64,000 bases of DNA from Thuidium tamariscinum (taxonomy: Eukaryota > Streptophyta > Bryopsida > Hypnales > Thuidiaceae), in NCBI GenBank assembly GCA_947034885.2, contig OX344757.2, positions 5,890,001-5,954,000 of the forward strand, written 5' to 3'. The translations under genes were made by a program, and so were the position numbers. Shown piece by piece: positions 13,540 to 25,204 of the stretch (positions are counted from its first letter, which is position 1; every line of letters starts with the position of its first letter). The notes beneath the pieces are model-generated. The model searched no databases, was not told the DNA's origin, and was given only the letters and a program-made list of their open reading frames with translations.

Positions 13540-14120
13540 ATGTCATCATTGTATAGTTCAAAATTTAAGAGACTAACCCCTATTCTATTTGAACAGACCA
13601 AAACCAAAGTTCAATATACTCAGGTTTCAAATTTATCGCAGACAAAGTTTGATGAGGCTATTGAAGATGATAGTGAATTTTGTAGTAACTTGACATTTAT
13701 TGTCAATGATTTTAGTAACAAGTTCCTTAAAGATAAGGATCATAATTCCTATACTTTTGACATTTAGACTTTAGTTCAGGATGAAAATGGCAAACTGACT
13801 TCAAAGAAAATTAATTTTACAAGTGGTGGGGGAGAATTCTTTCTTGCTTCTTATAAAGTATATGTGAACTTCAACGCTTGTGATGGAATTGTTGAGATGA
13901 TATAGTGAAGAAGATCAAACTTTCATAGTACCATCATATCTATTATTGCTTCCGAGTATACAATGATTGACACTTCGACACAAGTGAACAAGGATTTAGT
14001 TCAATGAATGAAGACATTGATTCATGTGAGAGAAAATGTAGGGCTTTCTATTGACAGTAGAATCCGTGGTATTCAGGAAATTTTTTACTCCAGACTTCAA
14101 AAAACAAAATAGATTTATAG
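13540..14120 (+). pseudogene. Possible decayed coding remnant, origin unknown
   Basis: Translation gives more protein-like text than the surrounding DNA, with mixed polar and hydrophobic residues such as KFDEAIEDDSEF and later VNFNACDGIVEM, and local GC content is slightly raised. It does not resemble a family I recognise. It is interrupted, has no start or splice signals I can defend, and lies among repeats, so a decayed mobile-element gene is more likely than a host gene. Confidence 0.2.
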
Positions 14121-14594
14121 AGTTTAGAGTAGTGGGATTTATAGTTTATTTACTATTTATATGACAATATTTTAGTACTTTATTTTAGTCTTCTAGACGA
14201 TGCTATCTATGAATTCTGTCTAATATATAAATAGATATTTGTCATCATATGTGAGCGTTTTTTTATTCACCCTTGATAAAAAAGGAAACACAACCAGATT
14301 CTTTTAATTTGTTATGGTTTTTAATCTATAAGTACTGTAATGGTTGTTTATTGTGCCTTTTAAGCAATGAATCTTTTTAACTTTTAAATATACTCAAAGT
14401 ATGCAAAAACTTAATTAAATATACTTCAAAATGCAAAATATCATGCGATTAACTTTTACAATCGAGCCGTTGAAGTTATTTTACTAAATTTAGGTAAGAC
14501 TAAATCTAATTATCCTATCTTGTAGAGGATTAATTTATCTTTTCATAACTATAAAATTCAACCTAAGAAGACATTCTTATGAAAAGTTATGAGC

Positions 14595-14635
14595 GGATGA
14601 AGTTAAACCGCTAATGGGTTTTTCAAACTTCATCC
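14595..14635. repeat. Short palindrome GGATGAAGTT..AACTTCATCC
   Basis: Second palindrome of the type at 12050-12090, again preceded by GTTATGA. The arms are 10 bp with a 21-nt spacer. Confidence 0.6.
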
Positions 14636-14639
14636 CCTA

Positions 14640-16479
14640 ATTACTCCTAATCTACAATTCTAAATTTAGTGTTTATTTCGGTTTTGAATTCTAATTATTA
14701 GCCTTATTCTATTTTATTAAACTTGTTTCAAAGTTTAAAGACTTATCTAGTTTTCGTCCAAATTTATTACTAAACTTCATCTATTTTTATTTTTCTTATT
14801 TTAAATTGAATTTTTATGTGTGATGTATTTTTAGAAACCTCTAAGCTAATTTTATGGGGTTTTTAGTCTAAAAATAAAAATAGAAATCGCTTTCATACTC
14901 GGAAGTGTACTTCTAGTTCAGCTACTTGATCTAAATGATAAACTTTGAACATCCAAAAGAAATAGAAAAAGTTAAGATCATACCTCGGGATTTACATCAT
15001 TGGAAAGGTTGTTGTGCACTCTTTCAAATTCCCCATCATTCACCATCTTCCTTACACCCTTAGGTGTTTTGCCCATGGCTTGAAGGTGACTTTTTAATAC
15101 AAATTTGAGGTTTAAACTTCTAACTATTTCTTTTTTATTTCTATTTTACTTCTTTTTCTTCAACACTATTCTCCCTCTATTGTTGTATTCAAATCATTGA
15201 CTTTAATATAATAATTGACCCTTGAAGATCTAAAGTCAATTATTGTTCTATTTTCTTTTTTTAATGGTTTAAACTTATCTTATCAACTTCTAATAACATC
15301 TTAACTTCTCAATGAACTCTTCATCTCCTTCACTTGTTCTTTGAGGTTGTTTAAACTCCTTTTACTTGACTTGAGAGATTCTAATTTGATTCATATTTCT
15401 CTTCTATGTTGAGACTTTCAATTAGTAATGAAAACATTGCGAATTGGGAACTTCTCAACTTCCTACCTTCTAATTGTGATCCTTACTACTCTTTGTGATG
15501 CTAATTTATTTCTAATTTTTTTTCAATTTGTGTTATTTAGTTAATCACTACTATAATATGAAATTTAGTTTTTCCTTGGCTTTCTATTTAGTATTTTCGA
15601 ATTTGTATGAATTAGGACTTTAATCGGTTATAAAATCAAATTATGCAATCAAGAATCTAAATCATCCAATTTTAATTGCAATTAATTCAGCTCGTAGCAA
15701 GTTCAGTCGCAGCAGTTCAGCTCGCATCAAGTCAGTTTAAGCTCACAAGCCAAGCAAGCCAGGCAATACAGTCTGCGACCATTTTTATTCAGTTACAGCC
15801 ATGTTGATGCCTTTGCCACGTTTTATTGATACCTTGCTACGACCGATTGATATCTGTGAACTTGAGGGGTTCTCAAAAGGCTCCTTGTTCGTTTGGAGGA
15901 CCTAGAAAGCATGAGTCAATGATTGCTTGAAAGTCCGGGCTACCAAACCTGTTTTTTAATACGGATTTTTAATTTTTGAAGGAATTTAGAACATCAAGAG
16001 TTGTTTTTTTCTCAACAATTAATTGCATATTAAATTATAATACAAAATTGACACTTAAAGCACTAGGTTTTGAGGCTAAACTTTGAGGAAATTCTCAATA
16101 TTTGGAGAACTAAACTTGAGAATTAATTGTAAGAAAGTCAAAGCTTTGCCGTATTTTTTTTAACTCCCAAAATTTTAAATATAAAAAATTATAGCTTCGC
16201 TGTATGTTTTGAGAATACTATAGAACTCTTCTAACTTCCAAACAATCAAAGTCAAAGCTTTGCTGTGATACAAAAAACAAGAAGAATATGGACAACCATG
16301 AGGGAAATTAACTTGTTAGTAAACAATAAGTTACTAAATGTTAATGCTAAAATAACTTAAACAATGCTAAAGAGTTTTTTCAAGTGACATCGCTAGTCAT
16401 AGAAGACGAAAACTCTGAAATTAATACGAAGTTAATTCAAAACACCTATAAAACGTCAACAAAATACAAGAACTCTGCA
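14640..16479. other. Intergenic DNA with short clustered repeats
   Basis: There is no gene. The motif TCAAAGCTTTG recurs at about 16137 and 16250, and also at about 13320 and 13383. Around 15690-15760 a GC-richer patch repeats the words CAGCTCG and AGCAAGTTCAGTCG. It lies next to R1 copy D and may be part of the same larger old element. Confidence 0.4.
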
Positions 16480-17460
16480 AAACATCATCCAAACTTCAAA
16501 TAACCTAGGAGAAATGTCACACGAAGATAGCTAAGCTTAAAGGGACCCCAAGTCCTTCAAGAAAGCTCCAAAAACAACAACAAAGGAGCTTGAAATGCTC
16601 CAAAAACAAGGTTATTTAGCAACATGATCTAAATGGCCAAAATTCAACTAAATGGACTCAAATGAAAACAAGACAATTCAAAATGAATCTAAGGGGTGAG
16701 AAGAGAGGGAAATGAGTGCCCTTCTATACTCTTCTAAGGGCACTCACCCCCCCCTCTCTTCCTGCATAATAATCTTGTCACTTAAGATTTTCATCCTAAT
16801 TTTTTAAATTTTTATTTTCTACGCTGGTCCTACGCGGTAACTTTTAGAGAAATACTCCAATTTGAAAATGGATTGCGCCAATGACTTCAAAAATCCATTT
16901 TTAGCTTCGAAGACCTCTTACCCCCTTTTTCTATTTCAAAAATGTCATAGATTATATTAATGACTATAATTAATCTAAGGTAAAAATTTCAAATGATAGA
17001 TTTTTTTATTTTAATCTAAAAATAACTAGCATAGGCTCTTAGGTAGGTCCAAGAGAGTTAGAAAAGACCCTAAGTTTGCTTCATTCCGATGTCGTATGCT
17101 CCCAAAACGCCGATAAAGCTCGTGGTTAATCGTTCATTTAACTGGTGTTAAAAAATCTTCTTAATTCTAGCACCTCCCGCTATCGGAATGTTGTGAAACT
17201 TGTCGGAGAGCTTTATGATGATAAAAAAACTACTGTAATTTTTAGTGAGATTTTATCGCACTCATGGTAATTTCCACAATTTTACTATGTCAGATTTAAG
17301 CGATTGACTACTCGGCAAAAGATCTTAGGATGATCCAGAAAAACCAAGACTTTTGAGGGAACCTCTCATGGAGTTCTTCAAGCTATGTGAAATCTCTAAT
17401 TATACCTTGCACATGTGAAAAAGGAGTAAAAAATCTCACTACCTCCTTCAATTTCTAATG
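16480..17460 (-). repeat. Interspersed repeat R1, copy D (inverted, partial)
   Basis: The reverse complement matches copy C and, more weakly, A and B. Plus-strand landmarks are GGGACCCCAAGTCCTTC (complement of the R1 end block), CACTTAAGATTTTCATCC, GATGTCGTATGCTCC (complement of the C/D-specific block) and TCGGAATGTTGTGAAACTTG. It stands in inverted orientation to the other three copies. Confidence 0.6.
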
Positions 17461-18525
17461 AATAGGGAATCTTCTACAATTGCAGGAATCTTGGTGCGAC
17501 GATTGCTCCGTTAGACTCCTGGCACGACTTCCATTTTAAATCACCTTATTTATGCTATAGATGTCTTTCAATGCTCCAATTTTGAGTTTCTTCACTTGCA
17601 GGCTAATGATTGGGGTTTCCATTATTTCTTCGATGGAATGGGAAAACTGAAACCTTTCTTTGGGAATCTAAATTATGATTCTCACATAACTCTCTCAGAC
17701 TAAAATAGTCCTTTTTTTATCTCATTGCACAATAGGTGTAGAGAATTGGGCATTTTCTACTATTACAATTTTATATACAAAAGATGGATTTTTATCCTAT
17801 TTACATACGAGTTTTCATTGGATATGTAAAGAATTAAGTTTAAAGTGACTAAAAAGGATATTGGTATGTACAACTTAGATTTAGGTCTAGTACCTAATTC
17901 TAGCTCTTTAACACCTAAAACTACATTCAAAAACTTACAAATAAACAAAAAATAACAATTGAGTCCTAGTTGACAAAATTAGGACTCACACCATGGTATA
18001 GATTTAAAGATTATTTTGCCTCTATTTTATTGTTACTAATTTTCTTTGTTGTATGCTAAAGGATGTGTGCATTTTTTGATGTGAAGATGACATAAATGTT
18101 CTTTAAAAAGTTAAAAATATCAAAAATAGGAATATAAATGTTATTATATAAAACAACCAACTCTTGTAATATACATTATTTGTAAATATGAAAGAATTAA
18201 AAATATACCTTTATGTTATGTACCATGGTTGCTTGTAGAGTTTTGTATAAAGTGAAGTGGAGGACCATTATATAGAACCTACTTCCAAGGCTTACTTAAA
18301 AAAAGATATTTTAAAAAACCTAATAAAATCAATTATAATCACTTTATTAGAATTTGGATTAATAATAATTTCTAGTTCAACCTTTTAATTTGAGTATTTT
18401 TTTGTTAATCTTCTTAATCCTAAGAGGTTAATGACTCAAAAAAATGAATTTATTTAGGTAAGCCTATATTATAATTTTGAATATAACCATTTTTTTTATT
18501 TAATTCAAAGCATGAAAATAGAAGA
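17461..18525. other. Intergenic DNA, no gene recognised
   Basis: A part around 17490-17760 has slightly higher GC and a protein-like plus-strand translation (for example NDWGFHYFFDGMGKLKPFFG), but no family match and no splice structure, so I do not call a gene. From 17760 on it is plain AT-rich DNA. Confidence 0.35.
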
Positions 18526-18528
18526 TTA

Positions 18529-19727
18529 GGGCATGTTCCCACCCGGAGTTAGTAACCAACGTGCTGTGCCATGTGACAACGCTGGTTAAAAAAATAAGGT
18601 TCCGGTTCACACGGAGTACTGAATGAACTAGGCTTTCGTCACATTAGTTTTGTGCGGAAGCTAAAGGTATTCCCACTACTTACTTGTGTGGCACTACGGA
18701 CCGAAGAGGTAGGAGAAAGAGCTATAGGTGTTCCCACCGGCAACATTTCGCTAAAGCCAGTAGTGGTGGATCCTTGCAGATCTCGGAAACTATATCCAAA
18801 GAAATGTACTCGGCATTGGAAGCGGACAAGACCAAGTTAGTGCGCTTCCAATTCATGTGATCGACATTGATGCAAGGGCAATTGCAAAACAATTTAGCTG
18901 AATTCATTGTCAGTGGTTGTAGAGCAACACTTGAGTTGCCGTTGGATGTAGTGCGTGCTTCAAGTCATTCTTCTCGACTTTTTTCAGAGTTTAGTGGCGG
19001 ATTCAGTCGAAGGAGAGCAGAGGAGTTTTCATCGCATTCTATGCGACTGCTATTGGGCTGGGACTTCGACACTGCCGTAGGAGAATTGCACGACGCCTCT
19101 CTCGCAGGTACTTGCTTCTCGTGAAAGTCTTGTGAGGGCAACTTCAACTGATTGATTGAGGGTTTCGTTTTCAGACATGTACATGCTAATGTGCTCAATC
19201 GATGCTCTATTTAAGTAAAGCCAGAAGTTGCTCTCATCATAAAAGAGTGAAGGAAATTTTGAAAGCAACGATTCATATGAAAATCAGATGAACAAATTAG
19301 CTGATCCTACCAAGAATTTGAGGGCAACTTTGAATTCCTCTGTCGCTGTGCAGTGTGCACTTACTTCACCATCAGTTCTCTTCTTCACACTGTGGAACTT
19401 CACTAAGAAGCTTGCGGATTCTTCCGTGCGAGGTGAAACTGCAATTACGCTAACTGCAGCTTAGACCTGCAAGTAATTACCAACGCCTCAACAGGCCTCA
19501 AATCTACGCAAACTCTACATTTACGGAGTGCAAGTGGCGGTCACTGTTCACCTTGTGGGCCAACCTCGCAACCACCTTAATGGCACTAATGCTCATTTCA
19601 CAAACTAGCCAACTCATCTGCCATGTAGGCTCGGCACCTGCTTATACCCTCTGGTGGGAATGCCCATTATTTTTGGCGTCCCTACCTACTCTTACTGAGC
19701 CTCATACCTTCTGGTGGGAACATGCCT
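18529..19727. mobile_element. Non-autonomous PIF/Harbinger-like element (1199 bp)
   Basis: The left end GGGCATGTTCCCACC (18529-18543) is mirrored by GGTGGGAACATGCCT (19713-19727), 14 of 15 bases matching. The 3-bp sequence TTA flanks both ends (18526-18528 and 19728-19730). TTA duplications with a GG(G)CATGTT start are typical of PIF/Harbinger elements. Terminal-like words recur inside (GGTATTCCCAC at about 18667, GGTGTTCCCACC at about 18727, GGTGGGAATGCCC at about 19654), giving subterminal repeats. The interior is markedly GC-richer than the flanks. No transposase domain is visible, so it is a deletion or capture derivative. Confidence 0.75.
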
Positions 19728-19730
19728 TTA

Positions 19731-21880
19731 GAAATATATCTTTGTCTATTATTTTTAGTTTTGGAAAAATTAAGAAATTAAGAAATTTATTGAAATTTCA
19801 AGATTGTTACAATAGAACCTAAATAATAGAAAAAAAATTGGGATATTTTTTTCATTTAATATAAAGATCAATCACAAATTTTGAAAAAATTTGATTGTTC
19901 ATTCAAATTTCAATATAGCACGAAAATTCCTTATTTTTTCAAAGCAAACTATAATTATGTAAATCTATTCAATCCTACTATTTTTAAAATTTACAATAAT
20001 TTGAAGGCTTTATCAAATTTCAAGTAAAAAAATAATAAAAATAGGAAATAGACTTTGCCATTATCGTTTGGAATAAGAAATGTTTTACCCTAGAGGATGA
20101 ATTTGTAATTTCATTGTCATTATAAGCCATTGAAAAAAAAATGGCATAATTTACCTTTTCCAAATTTTCAATGGAAAATTCTTAGTAGGTTAAAAAAAAT
20201 CTTAGTATTTTATAAATTAGGATCTAATAGAGTAAGAAATTAACATACTTCTTCTATTCACCAATTTTCTCTATTTTGGTGCAAGAAAAATTCAAAGCTT
20301 CTTTAAGGAATGTAGCATAGTAGGAAAAGGAAGAAAACATAATCTTTTTCTAATAAAGAAATTAGTGGAGATTGATGAAAAATATGTTTTTTGACATTTA
20401 TAGTCTGCACTGGTTGTTATAACAATCTCATTATTAGAATTAAGGCATTGAAATTCCATCTTTAGATATAAATATTAGTAATGAATTGTTTTCCTTGTAT
20501 TTTAAATCTACATTTATAATTTTTATATTTAATTTTTAATTTTTTATATTTATTTTCTAAAAGAGTATTTATGTAGATCTCAACTTAATCCTTCAACATC
20601 AAAACTTTTGAATCATAGTATAAAATTTAAAGCTATCAAGATTGAAAACTTTATAATGAAGTTAGGCAAGGTGCTAAGAGAAAAATTTCATTTACTTTGA
20701 ATGCTTATTATCTATACATTTATTTACAAAAAATTCTAAAGTTTATTTTACATATTTTCATATTTCTTTTATGTAAGATCCTATATTTCTCTGTACAAAA
20801 TAAACAAATGTTTTTTTTTTTTTAATTCTTTGCATTGGAAGTGGCAAACTTTAGTGATTTTTGACAAAAAATTTATTGGAACACTTAGATATCAAGGTAA
20901 AACCAATATAAAATCTATAATCCAATCTTCTTTCCTATGGAACCACCCTAATTCAAATCCAATAGTAAGGTCATTTGGTCATTAAATGACCAATTGTAAT
21001 TTAAATACGTTGCACTAAGTCATTTTTGAATAGATCCTTTCAAAATTTTGACAAAAGGTATAAACACATAGCTTAAATGTAGGAATATAATTGTTTTATA
21101 ATTGAGTTCCAAATCAACTATTTTATTTTTTGTAGTTTTTTAGGCAAGTCAAGAAACTCTAGTTAGTACTAATTTGTAGAACTTACCATTCTTCTACCTC
21201 TTAAATTTGGTGAACATATAACTTATATGAAATTGAATGGAAGAAGTCCAAAATAACTCTACATAGTACAAAATGCCATTGAAGGAAAGGATGGAATTTG
21301 ATGTTCTAATAGGGTATGTATGGACCAAAAATATATATTTTTCAAATCTTAAATAATCTAATCTTTTAATTTGCTTAAACAAAATCTCTAAAAACAATTC
21401 TTTGCATTTTCATGGTAATATACTACAACTTTGTAAACTTAAATTTGAATTAATATATAATGTCTTCTCCTAAAAATTAATATCTTTTACTACTTATGCT
21501 AAAATTATGCATGCACCTTTGGTTCTTTTAGTAAATGGTTATAGAATTGGCCAATGTTCCTTATTAAATTTCAAAACTTCAAAATGAGATCAACACAGTA
21601 GATTGAAATTGTCATTTGAATTCATTAGAGAAGACCTTTTGGGAACTTGGACTTCTATCTAGGTAGAAGTAGGATATTAAAAAATTAGCCAACACATTAT
21701 TCAAAGGTGTTTTAATTTAGATTCAAATATTTATGGTCTAGTAAATGAGTGGTTTGCTTTTCTGAGTTGGAAACTTTGAATATTTATAGAAGTTTCCACT
21801 TTTACTAGTTAAGTAAGACTACTCTCAACTTTTTTATTGATAAAAGTACACATATATAAAAAACAAATACAATTCAAAAA
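19731..21880. other. AT-rich intergenic DNA, nothing recognised
   Basis: No gene, no clear terminal repeats and no duplicated blocks noticed. It may include decayed parts of the Ty1/copia relic whose recognisable piece begins at 21881. Confidence 0.4.
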
Positions 21881-22008
21881 TTGGTCTCTAAGCTAGTCCA
21901 CCTTTTGATGAAATATCAAGGTGGCTCTAGATTAATTTATCATAGTAAAGACTATAGTATCAATGGATTCTTTGATTCCAATTGGCCTTTTATCACGAGA
22001 AAAGAACC
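21881..22008 (+). mobile_element. Ty1/copia retrotransposon relic (RNase H region), split by a hAT insertion
   Basis: The plus-strand translation contains LLMKYQGGSRLIYHSKD followed by INGFFDSNW. This is the shape of the copia reverse transcriptase/RNase H junction (the RYLKGT.. block, then a GY.DADW-like block). The similarity stops at the hAT insertion at 22009-22016 and flanking relic sequence resumes after 25774. It is an old, broken copy with no recognisable ends. Confidence 0.45.
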
Positions 22009-22016
22009 CTTAACAA

Positions 22017-22570
22017 CAGGGATGACGGGACATCCGGACGTCCATGGGACGTGGACACTACCCCTCTGACGTCTTTTGACATTTGAAATTTTTTTTGACA
22101 TACGTCCAACGGACGGGCGACCGGACAGCCATGCGGACGGCCTTTTAGTAAGACGAAAGGCGGACGGGTAGTCGGTCGGACTACGGACGGGAGGTGGGAT
22201 AGCGGTCGGTCGAGTTGCGGACAGGCGGTCAGTCAGACTGCGGACGGAAGGCGGGACGGCGGTCGGTCGAAGTGCGGATGGGCGGACAAATTGCGGACAG
22301 CAAACCGGTCCATTGGTAGGAAGTGCGGACGGCAACTCCACGCATCCGCCCGCCTTGCTGTCCGAAGTCTACAATCCGCACTCCGTCCGCAGTCTGCAGT
22401 CCGTCCGCTGTCCGCAGTCCATCTACAGTTTCTCCGCTTGTCTGTCCTAGATCCGCCCGCCTTGGAAGGGCCATCCAATTGGAGTCCATCTGTGAGCCCT
22501 AGCCGTCCGCCCTACCCGTTTGCATCGTCGGGGCCGTCCGAGCATCGTTCCTTCGGGGGACTATTTGGAG
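22017..22570. repeat. Left subterminal CGGAC array of the hAT element
   Basis: Dozens of CGGAC or GTCCG words occur in about 550 bp, often as GCGGACGG. Orientation is mainly CGGAC up to about 22330 and mainly GTCCG from there on, so the array is itself roughly palindromic. GC content is far above the surrounding AT-rich DNA. The overlapping open frames here are by-products of the repeated motif. Confidence 0.85.
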
Positions 22571-22639
22571 TTCGGGCAAGCTCCAATCAATTGATTTTTG
22601 GTGACTTCTTTGGAAACTTTCTTACAAAATAGGAAAATT

Positions 22640-23110
22640 GATTACCTTTGTGGAAATATAATTTTTATTTCAATACGTGACCCAATGCAAATGTTACTCC
22701 ACGAAAAGCTCCAATTTATTCCCGGTGGGAAGTACAATAAATCCACAGAATTTTGAAATTATATTTGAAATTTTTTTTTTCTTATAGATTACATTTTCTT
22801 CTATGTGAAAAGCTTTGATTCATTCCGCTTGGATTAGTTATATGAAAGTTATGAACAATCTTGTTTTGGGGGAAGTTTGAGCATCTTTTTGAAAAAATAA
22901 TTTGTAGGATGCATTTCTAATAGCAATTTTGACAATTTTTTAGAGAAAATTGTTTGACAAGCTTAAATTGGCTTACTCAAACAGTCTCACCATCGCAATG
23001 AATGTGTTTTGATTCCATCTTAGAGGTTTAGGGTTTAGTTTTCTTTTCAATCTCGGATCTACTTCTACTTAATAATTTTTAAAAGAATGAAAATCAAACA
23101 TTTTTGTTTT
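22640..23110 (+). repeat. Interspersed repeat S, copy 1 (inside the hAT element)
   Basis: Shares blocks with 29455-29860: an ATGTGAAAAGCTTTGATTCATTCC-like passage, ATGGACAATCTTGTTTT-like text, a CTCACCAT..AAT passage, and an end near CTAGACTACCAACTGAATT. It has been captured within the hAT element or was present before its ends formed. Confidence 0.55.
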
Positions 23111-24730
23111 AATTTTTTTTCCTAGACTACCAACTGAATTTTTCTACCCAAAAAATTGGAAAAATGAAAGCTCAACTATTTTCAATTTGAAATAAAGGAT
23201 TTAGGCAATCAAAAAAGTGTAGAAAAATCCCCAAGAGTTCAATGATTCTAAAAATTTCCACATAGTTGCTTCTTACCATCTTAAACATATGTAAAAAAAT
23301 TTGCAAAATTTCACACATCCAATCAAAATTTGTGCCTAATTTTGTCAACTGTGACTAATGTGACTAATACTCCCCAAGGGCATTAGTCACATTAGTCACA
23401 ATTTGCCCAAATCTCCCTAATTACGTGCCTTCTCCAATTTGGAATTGTCCCAAAACTTACCAATACTTGGAAAAGGTCCCAACAAAGCACCTCATGAAAA
23501 AAAATTGAAAAAATAAAAGCCCAACTATTTTCAATTTGAAATAATGAGTTAAATCAATAAAACAATTGTAGAAAAATCCCCAAGTATCCAATGATCCTAG
23601 AAACTTCCACATAGTTGCTTCTTACCATTTTAAACATATATAGAAAGTCTTGAAAGTTTTTACAAACCCAATCAAAAGTTGCGCCCAACTTAATGGATTG
23701 TGACTAATACCCTTTGAGGGCATTAGTCACATTAGTCACAATCCACTAAATTGGGCACAACTTTTGATTGGATTTGTAAAAACTTTCAAGACTTTCTATA
23801 TATGTTTAAAATGGTAAGAAGCAACTATGTGGAAGTTTCTAGGATCATTGGATACTTGGGGATTTTTCTACAATTGTTTTATTGATTTAACTCATTATTT
23901 CAAATTGAAAATAGTTGGGCTTTTATTTTTTCAATTTTTTTTCATGAGGTGCTTTGTTGGGACCTTTTCCAAGTATTGGTAAGTTTTGGGACAATTCCAA
24001 ATTGGAGAAGGCACGTAATTAGGGAGATTTGGGCAAATTGTGACTAATGTGACTAATGCCCTTGGGGGGTATTAGTCACATTAGTCACAGTTGACAAAAT
24101 TAGGCACAAATTTTGATTGGATGTGTGAAATTTTGCAAATTTTTTTACATATGTTTAAGATGGTAAGAAGCAACTATGTGGAAATTTTTAGAATCATTGA
24201 ACACTTTGGGATTTTTCTACAATTTTTTGATTGCCTAAACCCTTTATTCCAAATTGAAAATGGTTGGGCTTTTATTTTTCCAATTTTTTTTGATGAAGTG
24301 CTTCTTGGGGACTTGTTTCAAGGATTGGGAAGTTTTGGGACAATTTCAAATTGGAGAAGGCACGTAATTAGGAGATTTGGGCAATTGTGATTGATGTGAC
24401 TAATGACTTTTAAGAACATTAGTCACAATTGACTAGATTTGGCACAACTATTGTGTGTGTTTGAGAATTTTTTCAAGACTTTTTATGTGTATTTTAGATA
24501 ATAAAAGGCACATATGTGAAAATTTCTAGAAGTGTTAGACCCTTTGGGATTTTTCTACTATTTTTTGATTGATTTAGCTTCTTATTTTAAAATGAATATG
24601 GTTGGGCTTTGATTTTTTCAAATTTTTTTGACAAGGTGCTTGTAAGGGACATGTTTCAAGGATTGGGAAGTTTTGGGACAATTTCATATTAGAGAAGGCA
24701 TGAGATTAGGGGAATCGGGCAATTGTGACT
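23110..24730. repeat. Inverted and direct array of five ~340-bp units
   Basis: Two units read on the minus strand (about 23110-23390 and 23390-23715) and three on the plus strand (about 23720-24055, 24055-24395 and 24395-24730). Together they make a large palindrome centred near 23720. Each unit has CAACTATGTGGAA, GGGATTTTTCTAC, TTGGGCTTT and GAGAAGGCA blocks. Unit borders carry a small hairpin built from GTGACTAATGTGACTAAT and its complement around 23350, 23710, 24050 and 24390. The inner pair is nearly identical; the outer plus-strand unit is the most diverged. Confidence 0.85.
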
Positions 24731-25204
24731 TCTCAAAAACTTCCATTTCTTTTGTTGAATATCAATTTTAAGATTTTTGAAATGCACAAGAAATAGTGAC
24801 AAAATTAAATCTCCTCAATTGTGTCATATTTCTTACATTTTTGTATCAAAGTTGTTATTTTTGCCCTATCACCCGTGTTGTTGCCGCCATGAAGATGCTA
24901 GAAGGAGAGTTTAAAGATGGTATGGCGGCCATGGGGAAAGCTTGCAGCTACCACGGTGGCAACTTTCTCATTAATTTAGCCCTTTGACTTGCCAAAATAC
25001 GGAATCCAATGTCCAAGCTGGGCCGGCAAGGTCCCCTGTAGAAATGGAAATTCTGGCGGGGTAGAGCCAAAATTGAGAGGCCCCGCACCTCTAAATCTTG
25101 GTTTACAGTGTTGTTGGGGATTAACTTTTGCTCGGCTGCTCAAAAATTGGTTGGCAGGGGCGTTTGAGCAGGCTACAGGAGATGCTCTTAGAATCCTAAG
25201 CCAA

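Noticed and set aside
18722-18907. Minus-strand frame with SASNAEYISL, faintly like the copia SxAEAEYxA motif
   Set aside because: It lies inside the PIF/Harbinger-like element. Only a few residues match and neighbouring copia blocks are absent.
22229-22632. Overlapping Arg/Ser/Pro-rich open frames (81-113 codons) on both strands
   Set aside because: They arise from the CGGAC/GTCCG repeats, which leave several frames open. There is no coding pattern or family match.
23330-24430. Possible CRISPR-like array (repeated GTGACTAAT words)
   Set aside because: The repeats are palindromic borders of ~340-bp homologous units in a eukaryotic transposon. There are no short unique spacers.
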